A stretch of 48,632 bases of DNA from Desmonostoc geniculatum HA4340-LM1 (GTDB taxonomy: Bacteria > Cyanobacteriota > Cyanobacteriia > Cyanobacteriales > Nostocaceae), in NCBI GenBank assembly GCA_019359545.1, contig JAHHHB010000051.1:1-48632 (forward strand), in the 5' to 3' direction. A program made the position numbers and the translations under genes. The notes under the pieces are model-generated. The model did no database searches. It had not been told where the DNA came from and was given only the letters and a program-made list of their open reading frames with translations. This document shows positions 38,655-45,192 of the stretch, piece by piece. How positions within the stretch are numbered: the first letter of the stretch is position 1; every line of letters begins with the position of its first letter.

Positions 38655-39476
38655 ATGGTTTGGCCGTTTAAGCCCAAGTTTAAGAAACAAATTGCGCGGA
38701 TTGAAATTACTGGCGCGATCGCCGGTGCTACTCGCAAACGCGTCTTAGAAGCCCTGAAAACTGTAGAAGAAAAAAAGTTTCCGGCTTTATTACTGCGTAT
38801 CGATAGCCCTGGGGGTACAGTCGGAGATTCTCAAGAAATCTACAGTGCCCTAAAGCGTTTGCGCGAAAAAATTAAAATCGTTGCCAGCTTTGGCAATATT
38901 TCGGCTTCTGGAGGTGTCTACATCGGTATGGGAGCCGAACACATCATAGCTAACCCAGGTACGATTACGGGTAGTATTGGTGTCATTCTGCGTGGGAATA
39001 ACTTGGAACGCTTGTTAGAAAAAATCGGCGTTTCTTTCAAGGTAATTAAGTCTGGCCCTTACAAAGATATTTTGGCTTTTGACCGGGAACTGACTCAACC
39101 AGAAGCAAACATTCTCCAAGAATTGATTGACACAAGTTATCAACAGTTTGTCCAAACGGTGGCTGATGGCCGTTCTTTGGCGGTAGAAACCGTCAGAAGT
39201 TTCGCCGATGGACGGATTTTTACTGGACAGCAAGCCCTAGAATTAGGTATTGTAGACCGCTTGGGTACAGAAGAAGATGCCCGCCGTTGGACAGCAGAAC
39301 TAGTCGGTCTCGATCCAGAAAAAACTCTGTGTTATACCCTAGAAGAACGTAAACCGTTATTGAGTCGCATTCTACCAGGGAGTCGTCAGGGTTCATCTGG
39401 AATCCGATCTGGAATTGATTGGCTCGAATTTGAAATGTCTACTAGTGGTTTACCCTTGTGGTTGTATCGACCCTAG
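38655..39476 (+). CDS. sppA: Signal peptide peptidase SppA, short form
   Basis: Membrane-associated serine protease that degrades cleaved signal peptides. 273 residues, the short single-domain form of Gram-positives and archaea. Ser/Lys dyad: the nucleophile lies in FGNISASGGVYIGMGAEHI (the SASGG serine, about residue 96) and the general base in SGPYKDILAFDRELT. The GTITGSIGVI strand is also typical. There is no obvious N-terminal membrane span, only VWPFKPKFKKQIARIEI. In cyanobacteria SppA-type proteases have been linked to phycobilisome acclimation. Confidence 0.93.
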   Translation: MVWPFKPKFKKQIARIEITGAIAGATRKRVLEALKTVEEKKFPALLLRIDSPGGTVGDSQEIYSALKRLREKIKIVASFGNISASGGVYIGMGAEHIIANPGTITGSIGVILRGNNLERLLEKIGVSFKVIKSGPYKDILAFDRELTQPEANILQELIDTSYQQFVQTVADGRSLAVETVRSFADGRIFTGQQALELGIVDRLGTEEDARRWTAELVGLDPEKTLCYTLEERKPLLSRILPGSRQGSSGIRSGIDWLEFEMSTSGLPLWLYRP

Positions 39477-39479
39477 CTT

Positions 39480-39553
39480 GAGTTAGGAGTTAGGGGTGAG
39501 AAGTTGAGAGTTTAAACTCCTAACCTCTAACTCCTAACTTCTAACTCCTAACT
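39480..39553. repeat. GAGTTAGGA / CTAACTCC inverted repeat pair
   Basis: GAGTTAGGAGTTAGGGG on the left and CTAACTCCTAACTTCTAACTCC on the right form a foldable pair between sppA and aroH, the same unit as at 26740 and 36510. Confidence 0.8.
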
Positions 39554-39578
39554 TTTTTGTTTTAAGGAGGATTTTGGC

Positions 39579-39992
39579 GTGGAGTGGCAAATGCGGGCTA
39601 TTCGCGGGGCAACAACAGTTGCCGAAAATACTGTTGAGGCAATGCAACAAGTCGTCACAGAATTACTGGATGAACTAGAAAACCGGAATCAATTCCAGCC
39701 CAGGGATATTATTAGTGTGACTTTTTCAGTGACACGCGATTTAGATGCTATTTTTCCAGCTGCGATCGCCAGAGCACGTCCTGGCTGGGATAATGTGGCC
39801 ATGTTAGATGTCCAACAAATGCACGTTGAAGGCAGTTTGCAGCGCTGTATCCGCTTCTTAATCCATGCCTATCTGCCAGCCTCCGCTTCAGTTCATCATA
39901 TTTATTTACGTAACGCCGCCAGCTTGCGTCCTGACTGGAGTTTGCCACAGCCCTTACAAGCATCACAGCCAGCGGTTAAGTCCAAAGTTTAA
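39579..39992 (+). CDS. aroH: Chorismate mutase, AroH class
   Basis: Converts chorismate to prephenate in phenylalanine/tyrosine synthesis; trimeric AroH fold. The GTG at 39579 is the start because AAGGAGG ends 8 bases before it; the ATG four codons later is too far. 137 residues. By alignment with the B. subtilis enzyme, R9, R65, R92 and R117 match the substrate-binding arginines 7, 63, 90 and 116, and HHIYL/RNAASLRPD matches the C-terminal motif. At the position of B. subtilis Glu78 this protein has Gln (Q80), and Cys75 is replaced by Asp77. Cyanobacterial AroH proteins may share this. Confidence 0.93.
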   Translation: MEWQMRAIRGATTVAENTVEAMQQVVTELLDELENRNQFQPRDIISVTFSVTRDLDAIFPAAIARARPGWDNVAMLDVQQMHVEGSLQRCIRFLIHAYLPASASVHHIYLRNAASLRPDWSLPQPLQASQPAVKSKV

Positions 39993-40168
39993 ATTATTTA
40001 GATAAATTTATGTAAAAAGAAATTGAATAAACTATTGCAGCGGCGATCGAACTGCTGAACTTGCTGTTATTAGTGGGAAAATATTACTAGCTTCTCTTTG
40101 TGATTTGCGATCATTGGTAAGGCGATCGCACTCAAAATTTAGATATTGAGTTATCGGGGTAGTTGGTA

Positions 40169-40285
40169 ATGATTGTCCCATTCTATTTAGAGGAACAACC
40201 AGACTCAGAAGGTCGGACGATTGCCGAAATATGGGCTTGGGATTTTGAAGAATTAGAGTATGACAGAACTTTAAATAAAATATAG
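40169..40285 (+). pseudogene. Truncated OGFr-N-like gene (5' fragment)
   Basis: From ATG 40169 the frame reads MIVPFYLEEQPDSEGRTIAE, then IWAWDFEELEYD, then runs into unrelated sequence and stops at 40285. The part up to LEY resembles the N-terminus of bacterial proteins with an opioid growth factor receptor conserved region, in which IW.W....LE is followed by HDYIQWLFP. That continuation is missing here, and the break coincides with the left side of the IS607-type element. I did not find the missing part to the right of the element. The 39993-40168 stretch before it has two HIP1-like sites and no other feature. Confidence 0.55.
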
Positions 40286-40323
40286 TCTACTATAGTCAGA
40301 TATAGTATAAAACTAGCTCAATC

Positions 40324-40908
40324 ATGAAATTATCTGATTATGCTAAAACCTTGGGAATTTCGTACCTTACAGCTTGGCGACATTACAAAGCAGGTAAGAT
40401 ACCATACCCAACAGAACAACTGCCCACGGGTACGGTAATTGTTGATTACGACCCAAAAAAGATGTCAGGGGGTGTTGTTAGAGTTGCCATTTATGCCAGG
40501 GTATCAAGTGCTGAAAACAAAGATAACTTGGATAGACAAGCCGAGAGGTTAACTCAATATGCTTTTGCAAAAGGATATCAGATAATCTATGTCGTCAAAG
40601 AAATAGCGAGCGGTCTAAACGACAATCGCAAGAAACTAGAGAAGCTTTTACTCAAAGATGATTATGATATCTTGCTAGTCGAACATAAAGATATATTAGG
40701 GAGATTTGGCACGCATTACATGGATATTTTACTTAGAAGATTAGGGATAAATCTAGAGATTGTTAATCTAACCGACAATGGACGAGATGAATTGATGCAA
40801 GATTTGGTGGCAATAATTACCAGCTTTGCAGCGCGATTATATGGTCAGCGCAGAGCAAAGCGTAAAACAGAAAAAATTGTGGAGGCATTGAAATTTGAAG
40901 GAGATTAG
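40324..40908 (+). CDS. tnpA: IS607-family serine recombinase/transposase TnpA
   Basis: 194 residues. The N-terminal MerR-type helix-turn-helix (LSDYAKTLGISYLTAWRHYKAGKIP, 3-27) is followed by the resolvase-type catalytic domain with YARVSS (catalytic serine at about 61-62), the conserved N..NLDRQ..RL segment and a C-terminal MQDLVAIITSFAARLYGQRRAKRKTEKIV helix typical for IS607. The usual EHKDRL is EHKDIL here. All expected regions are present, so it may be active. IS607 TnpA cuts and pastes through a serine-linked intermediate without target duplication. Confidence 0.9.
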   Translation: MKLSDYAKTLGISYLTAWRHYKAGKIPYPTEQLPTGTVIVDYDPKKMSGGVVRVAIYARVSSAENKDNLDRQAERLTQYAFAKGYQIIYVVKEIASGLNDNRKKLEKLLLKDDYDILLVEHKDILGRFGTHYMDILLRRLGINLEIVNLTDNGRDELMQDLVAIITSFAARLYGQRRAKRKTEKIVEALKFEGD

Positions 40909-40975
40909 TTAAATTTTGTAGTCAAACATATCTGCTCGTATCTTGAGTGATATATTGATTTCTAGCCAAAGTCGA

Positions 40976-41212
40976 TCAATACTTCTCTACCGAATGGTTG
41001 CGCCAACGACTACGCTCAGTATAAATATGCGTCAAGTAGAAAAGCACGTAATCAAAGAAGGACGTAAACTACCCACCACTGAACGGAGTACCGTTTCAGT
41101 GGGGGCTTTAAAGCCCAGAGTTTACCCGACAAGCGTGTTAAATCACTACGATTTTTGGGTCATCTTACCTACAAATACGCAGCCAGTTTGTAGCTCTAAG
41201 GTTAACAGTTAA
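40976..41212 (+). pseudogene. tnpB: Remnant of IS607 tnpB (C-terminal tail)
   Basis: The frame ending at 41212 reads SINMRQVEKHVIKEGRKLP and then TTERSTVSVGALKPRVYPTS. This resembles the tail of TnpB proteins after the last RuvC aspartate, where the pattern is D.NAS.N(I/M)R. In another frame just before it, FLAKVDQYFSTEWL resembles the VDRFFPSS.. segment ahead of the TnpB zinc ribbon. About 350 residues of a normal TnpB, including the catalytic RuvC acids, are missing. The match was made by eye and should be treated as tentative. Confidence 0.45.
41064..41125 (+). ncRNA. Three-way-junction RNA fold, candidate omega/reRNA scaffold
   Basis: An outer stem GTAAACT (41064-41070) with AGTTTAC (41119-41125) encloses two hairpins. 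The first is CCACTGAACGG with CCGTTTCAGTGG (41076-41102, AGTA loop, one bulged T) and the second is the perfect palindrome GGGCTTTAAAGCCC (41103-41116). The fold overlaps the tnpB tail just ahead of the expected right end, the place where TnpB guide RNA scaffolds lie. Expression is unproven. Confidence 0.45.
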
Positions 41213-41304
41213 ACAGAGTCATTGGGTTTGAGTCAGTGCTGTTAGCGTAAAAACCTTTAAATCATTTACCACTATTTCCCGAAAGCTTTACAACATTGCT
41301 CAAT

Positions 41305-41346
41305 TCACCCAGCGTCATTGTGGATTAGGTCATATAAATCAACCAT
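41305..41346 (-). pseudogene. Stub of a second gene behind the papain-fold gene
   Basis: On the minus strand, 13 bases past the ancestral stop of the papain-fold gene and behind an AGAGGG ribosome site, an ATG opens MVDLYDLIHNDAG and then a stop. If the stop is ignored, ten further codons (IEQCCKAFGK) follow before the next stop. It looks like the start of a co-transcribed gene that was cut short near the IS607 right flank. An immunity or partner protein is one possibility; nothing in the stub proves it. Confidence 0.35.
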
Positions 41347-41394
41347 ATGTCCCTCTAGCTTAAAATTCGGTTTCGGTGATTTGGAAATTGCCGC

Positions 41395-41895
41395 CTAAAT
41401 CTTGGGCAGGGCAATATAGGTCAATACGCTTGGGTTAAGGCTAAAACTCTTGGTCAAATTCAATTTTTTAACGTAGACCCGAAGGGGCTTGCCGCAGGCT
41501 ACCGCCAAGGACGCATTCGCGCAGCGTCTCGTCAGAGAAGGACGCAAAGAGAAGAAAGAAAGGCTTAACTGAACTGTATTGCAATATAGGTTATTAATCC
41601 AGTCTACTCTGTAAATTCCTTCGGGATGGATGTTGTCAAAGATGAGTTCTTGTCCATCAATTTCAACAGCGATCGCTTCATGCCGTCCGTTAATAGAGAT
41701 GTTTTGTCGGAGGCGTTCATGGTAGATGTTGCAGAAAGGATCTTCTGTACTACCTGTGAACAGGTTAATCTGTTTACCAGAAATGTTTTGAGCCATTAAA
41801 AACTGACGCAAGGCAATGGCGCAAGGAACACATTCAAAAACTTGGAATTGTGCAGCGATCGCCCTCAGTTGATTGTGAAGACTGGGGTTGCTCAT
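41395..41895 (-). CDS. Papain-fold toxin-like protein with MITE-disrupted 3' end
   Basis: Residues 1-105 match a papain-fold toxin domain (Tox-PL-2-like): FECVPCAIALRQFL with nucleophile candidate C22 (C25 next to it), INGRHEAIAVEIDGQELIFDN with H72 and D87. Such domains act as proteases/deamidases in polymorphic toxin systems or as small stand-alone proteins in cyanobacteria. After C105 the frame enters a 160-bp MITE and gains 61 unnatural residues (Arg/Leu/Ser-rich). Removing the MITE and one copy of its 10-bp duplication restores ...NLYCPAQDLGGNFQITETEF and a stop at 41360-41362, a 121-residue protein. The catalytic residues all precede the break, so activity may survive or not. Confidence 0.75.
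   Translation of the reverse strand: MSNPSLHNQLRAIAAQFQVFECVPCAIALRQFLMAQNISGKQINLFTGSTEDPFCNIYHERLRQNISINGRHEAIAVEIDGQELIFDNIHPEGIYRVDWINNLYCNTVQLSLSFFSLRPSLTRRCANASLAVACGKPLRVYVKKLNLTKSFSLNPSVLTYIALPKI
41422..41581. mobile_element. MITE, 160 bp, with 10-bp target duplication
   Basis: Begins CAATACGCTTGGGTTAAGGC and ends, read from the other strand, CAATACAGTTCAGTTAAGCC: 20-base terminal inverted repeats with about five mismatches. The target duplication CAATATAGGT lies at 41412-41421 and 41582-41591. The inside has GC-rich direct and inverted repeats (GACGCATTCGCGCAGCGTC, GAGAAGGACGCAAAGAG). No coding capacity; it must have been mobilised by a transposase encoded elsewhere. Confidence 0.85.
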
Positions 41896-41936
41896 GATTT
41901 AGTATTGTCAGGCAGCGATCGCTTTATGCAACAACT

Positions 41937-42836
41937 CTATTCTTCGTGACGATGAAATCTAATTCCCAAAAAGACATCATAAACAAACTCAAAAAAGTCT
42001 TTTTTCTGTAACAAACCAGAAGTTTGATAACAACCTTTTTCATCTAAAAGAGGCTTCATGAGATAATAAGTAGGCTGGTAATTATACCAAGGAATAGAAG
42101 GCCACAAATGGTGAATTAAGTGGTAGTTCTGTCCTAATATCAAGATATTAAGAATTGAGTTCGGATAAACGCGGGCATTTTTCCAGCGATCGCGCTCTAC
42201 AAAAGGACGATGGGGCAAATAGTCAAAAAATAATCCCAGTGTTATTCCTACTACAAAAGCAGGTACGAACCAAAAATTCAGAATGTAACCTAAAAAATGG
42301 TATTGAACTGAAATATAAATAATTAAACCGATAATTAAGCGGCTAACGAACCATTCTAGTAGCTCATATTTACGCCACAATCGCCGTTGAAAGAAAAATA
42401 CCTCATGATATAAAAACCGAAATGCAATCAGCCACAAAGGCCCGCCTGTAGAGACATAATGATCGGGGTCATCTTTGGGATGGTTAACATGACCATGATG
42501 TTGCAAATGTACCCGCGTAAACACTGGAAAAGCAAAAGCCAGCATCAATGCACTACCATGCCCTAACATTGCATTAATTAGTCGATTGCGATGGGCAGAT
42601 TGATGACAGGCATCGTGAATTACTGTCCCAGCACAATGCAATGCAATAGTGTTAATACCAAAACACAGCCAGTCTGGCCATTGCCAAAGCCAGTAACCAA
42701 AATTAGATAATACCAGCATTCCCACAGCAGCCGAAAACAGCAGCAGTGTTGGATTGAAATCACCAGGAGGCGCTAAAAATTCCTTGGGTGGGATTGTTAA
42801 TGGCTTTTGTGCCTCCGACGTGAGCATTATTGACAT
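41937..42836 (-). CDS. crtR: Beta-carotene hydroxylase CrtR
   Basis: Di-iron membrane hydroxylase of the fatty-acid-desaturase superfamily, adding 3-hydroxyl groups to beta-ionone rings to give zeaxanthin (or to myxol/deoxymyxol). 299 residues with about four spans and the three histidine boxes: HDACHQSAH (74-82), HLQHHGHVNH (110-119) and HLIHHLWP near residue 240. The C-terminal PSIPWYNYQPTYYLMKPLL and DVFLGIRFHRHEE are characteristic of CrtR rather than acyl desaturases. It is monocistronic. The start ATG follows an AAGGAGT-type site on the minus strand. Confidence 0.92.
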   Translation of the reverse strand: MSIMLTSEAQKPLTIPPKEFLAPPGDFNPTLLLFSAAVGMLVLSNFGYWLWQWPDWLCFGINTIALHCAGTVIHDACHQSAHRNRLINAMLGHGSALMLAFAFPVFTRVHLQHHGHVNHPKDDPDHYVSTGGPLWLIAFRFLYHEVFFFQRRLWRKYELLEWFVSRLIIGLIIYISVQYHFLGYILNFWFVPAFVVGITLGLFFDYLPHRPFVERDRWKNARVYPNSILNILILGQNYHLIHHLWPSIPWYNYQPTYYLMKPLLDEKGCYQTSGLLQKKDFFEFVYDVFLGIRFHRHEE

Positions 42837-43318
42837 TGACTCCTTGTTTGTTTATCAAACATTACGAATATACGATAAAGATTAGGGAATAGTAAAGTTT
42901 TATAAATTTTTGTATAGCAAGATTTATCCGCAGCTTAGCATATCGGCAGATGAATAACGCTATGATTCCAGACGAGGCTTAGTCTTTACTGATGAGTAGG
43001 GTGTGAGAGTTGGCAAAAAGTTGATAGGATAAACTCCCGCCAAAAAAGATGAGGGGGATGAGGGGGATGAGGGAGAAGAGAGCAGGGGGAGCAGGGGAGA
43101 TGGGGAGCAGGGGAGCAGGGGAGCAGGGGAGCAGTAAGTTTTTCCCCTCTGCCCCTCTGCCCCTCTGCCCCTCTGCCTCTTGTGCCCAATGCCCAATCTC
43201 CAATGCCCCTTTCTCCTACAACCCTACTTTAACTGCTTAAATCTGATAGCAGCGATCAAAAAGGAGATGCCATTTAAAGTACGATGACTTCCCAGATAGC
43301 TCCCTAAATTCAGCCCCT
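42837..43318. other. Divergent intergenic region crtR-pyk with large repeat
   Basis: From 43049 to 43210 lies a long G-rich/C-rich inverted pair: GATGAGGG(G) and GCAGGGGA units on the left, CCCCTCTG repeated five times and GCCCAATG units on the right. The rest (42837-43048 and 43211-43318) is AT-rich upstream sequence for both genes, without defined promoters. The small ORFs across the repeat are low complexity and not real. Confidence 0.65.
43049..43210. repeat. GATGAGGGG / GCAGGGGA / CCCCTCTG tandem repeats, inverted pair
   Basis: Three GATGAGGG units, then five GGGGAGCA-type units, then CCCCTCTG repeated five times (43144-43178) and CCCAATGC units. Same repeat family as 29614-29745 and 45089-45192. 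Confidence 0.85.
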
Positions 43319-45085
43319 ATGCAATTAAGAGATTCTCTACGCCGGACAAAAATCGTCGCTACTATTGGTCCCGCCACAAGCAGTCCTGAAATGCTCAAGG
43401 CGATTATTGAAGCGGGAGCAACGACACTGCGGCTAAACTTCTCCCACGGAACTCATGCAGACCATCAGCGTAATATTCGGTTAATTAGACAAACCGCTTT
43501 TGAACTAAATCAACCAGTGGCTATTCTGCAAGACTTGCAGGGCCCAAAAATTCGCTTGGGTAAGTTTGACAATGGAGCTATAGTTGTAGCAAAAGGCGAT
43601 CGCTTCACATTGACAAATCGTCCGGTTGTAGGCACACAGGAAATTAGCTGCGTTACCTATGATTATTTAGCCCAAGAAGTCCCGGTTGGTGCAAAAATCC
43701 TCCTCGATGATGGACGAGTAGAAATGGTAGTAGAGGAGATTAACCGTGACAAAGGTGATTTGCACTGTCGCATTACTGTGGCTGGCAAACTTTCTAACAA
43801 TAAAGGTGTAAACTTTCCCGGAGTTTACTTGTCAATTAAGGCAATGACCGACAAAGACCGAGAGGATCTGATGTTTGGTTTAGATCAGGGTGTAGATTGG
43901 GTAGCACTTTCCTTTGTCCGCAATCCCCAGGATTTAATCGAAATTAAAGAGCTAATTTCCAGTACAGGCAAGCAAGTGCCAGTGGTTGCCAAAATTGAAA
44001 AACACGAGGCCATTGAACAAATGGAAGCGGTTTTGGCTTTGTGTGATGGCGTTATGGTTGCCAGAGGCGATTTAGGCGTGGAACTGCCAGCTGAAGATGT
44101 CCCCGTACTGCAAAAGCGGCTGATTGCTACAGCAAACCGTTTAGGGATTCCCATCATTACTGCCACTCAGATGTTAGACAGTATGGTGAGCAATCCACGT
44201 CCCACTCGTGCCGAAGTGTCAGATGTGGCAAACGCGATTTTAGATGGCACAGATGCGGTAATGCTTTCCAATGAAACTGCCGTAGGTAATTACCCAGTAG
44301 AAGCAGTAGCGACAATGGCACGCATCGCCGAGCGCATCGAGCAAGAGGAGGCACAGTCAACAGTACGTCAGCTAAGAGATACCAGACGTTCTATTCCCAA
44401 TGCTATTAGTCAAGCTGTGAGTCAAATTGCAGAGCAACTGGGAGCAGCAGCAATTATGACTCTGACCCAAACTGGCGCAACAGCTCGCAATGTCTCGAAA
44501 TTTCGTCCCCATACACCAATTTTAGCAGTGACACCCCATGTGAACGTGGCGCGACAACTACAGATGGTATGGGGAGTAAAACCGCTGCTAGTATTGGGAT
44601 TACCTTCCACAGGTCAAACCTTTCAAGCTGCAATCAACGTGGCTCAGGAACTGAAGTTGCTATCTGAGGGAGATTTAGTAGTGATGACTGCTGGCACACT
44701 CCAGGGCATTTCCGGCTCCACAGATTTGATTAAAGTTGAGGTCGTAACCGCAATACTTGGTCACGGAATTGGACTGGGACAAGGTTCAGTCAGTGGTCGC
44801 GCACGAGTGGCGAATACTAGCATGGATGTGAGTAACTTTAATCCGGGAGATATTCTAGTTGCTTCCCGCACAAATGCCGATTTTGTTGAGGCAATTCGCA
44901 AAGCTGCTGGTATTCTTACTGAAGATGAAAGTCTTACAAGTCACGCAGCAGTAATTGGGATGCGTCTCGGTGTCCCAGTGATTGTCGGCGTGAAGCAGGC
45001 AACACAAGTAATTCGAGATGGGGCAATTATAACGCTGGATTTACAACGGGGTTTGATCTACTCTGGGGCGGTGAAAACGTCGTAG
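43319..45085 (+). CDS. pyk: Pyruvate kinase with C-terminal PEP-utiliser domain
   Basis: Last glycolytic step: PEP + ADP to pyruvate + ATP. 588 residues. The A/B core (about 1-345) has RRTKIVATIGPATSSPEML, LQDLQGPKIRLG, the ESTxx-type catalytic region VPVVAKIEKHEAIEQM, VMVARGDLGVELP and ITATQMLDSM. The C domain follows (about 355-475). An extra C-terminal domain (about 485-588), with GRARVANTSMDVSNFNPGDILVA and ILTEDESLTSHAAVIGMRLGVPVIVG, is homologous to the phosphohistidine domain of PEP synthase/enzyme I and occurs in many Bacillus and cyanobacterial kinases. The THAAV-like motif carries SHAAV, keeping the histidine. Confidence 0.96.
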   Translation: MQLRDSLRRTKIVATIGPATSSPEMLKAIIEAGATTLRLNFSHGTHADHQRNIRLIRQTAFELNQPVAILQDLQGPKIRLGKFDNGAIVVAKGDRFTLTNRPVVGTQEISCVTYDYLAQEVPVGAKILLDDGRVEMVVEEINRDKGDLHCRITVAGKLSNNKGVNFPGVYLSIKAMTDKDREDLMFGLDQGVDWVALSFVRNPQDLIEIKELISSTGKQVPVVAKIEKHEAIEQMEAVLALCDGVMVARGDLGVELPAEDVPVLQKRLIATANRLGIPIITATQMLDSMVSNPRPTRAEVSDVANAILDGTDAVMLSNETAVGNYPVEAVATMARIAERIEQEEAQSTVRQLRDTRRSIPNAISQAVSQIAEQLGAAAIMTLTQTGATARNVSKFRPHTPILAVTPHVNVARQLQMVWGVKPLLVLGLPSTGQTFQAAINVAQELKLLSEGDLVVMTAGTLQGISGSTDLIKVEVVTAILGHGIGLGQGSVSGRARVANTSMDVSNFNPGDILVASRTNADFVEAIRKAAGILTEDESLTSHAAVIGMRLGVPVIVGVKQATQVIRDGAIITLDLQRGLIYSGAVKTS

Positions 45086-45088
45086 TAT

Positions 45089-45192
45089 TGGGGACTGGGG
45101 ATGAGGGAGATGGGGAGCAGAGGGGCAGAGGGGCAGAGGGGAGAATAATCACTTCCAACTCCCAACGCCCAATGCCCCAATCCCCAGTCCCT
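45089..45192. repeat. GGGGACTGGGGATGAGGGAGA repeats with complementary C-rich half
   Basis: GGGGACT, GATGAGGGA and GGCAGAGG units on the left are followed by CCCAA(C/T)GCCC and CCCCAGTCCC units. It lies between the convergent stops of pyk and the M61 peptidase and is a candidate bidirectional terminator. Confidence 0.8.

Larger units (their letters stand above)
40262..41215 (+). mobile_element. Decayed IS607-family element
   Basis: Contains an apparently complete serine-recombinase tnpA (40324-40908), then a gutted tnpB region with a possible C-terminal tail (40976-41212) that includes a three-way-junction RNA fold. The left end is placed where the OGFr-N-like reading frame is lost, just before a run of TATAGTC/CTATAGTC/ATATAGT subterminal repeats (40281-40308). 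The right end is only approximate. IS607 elements make no target duplication, so the borders cannot be fixed without an empty-site relative. Confidence 0.65.

Noticed and set aside
40943..41212. Stand-alone 89-residue protein after tnpA
   Set aside because: The first half has no protein-like character and the second half looks like a TnpB tail over a structured RNA, so it is treated as a tnpB remnant.
43049..43210. Possible CRISPR array in the tandem repeats
   Set aside because: Units are 7-10 bases, directly adjacent and without unique spacers; no cas genes are present in the window.
43049..43240. Several overlapping short ORFs on both strands in the crtR-pyk gap
   Set aside because: They only translate the GATGAGGG/CCCCTCTG tandem repeats, giving low-complexity peptides in every frame.
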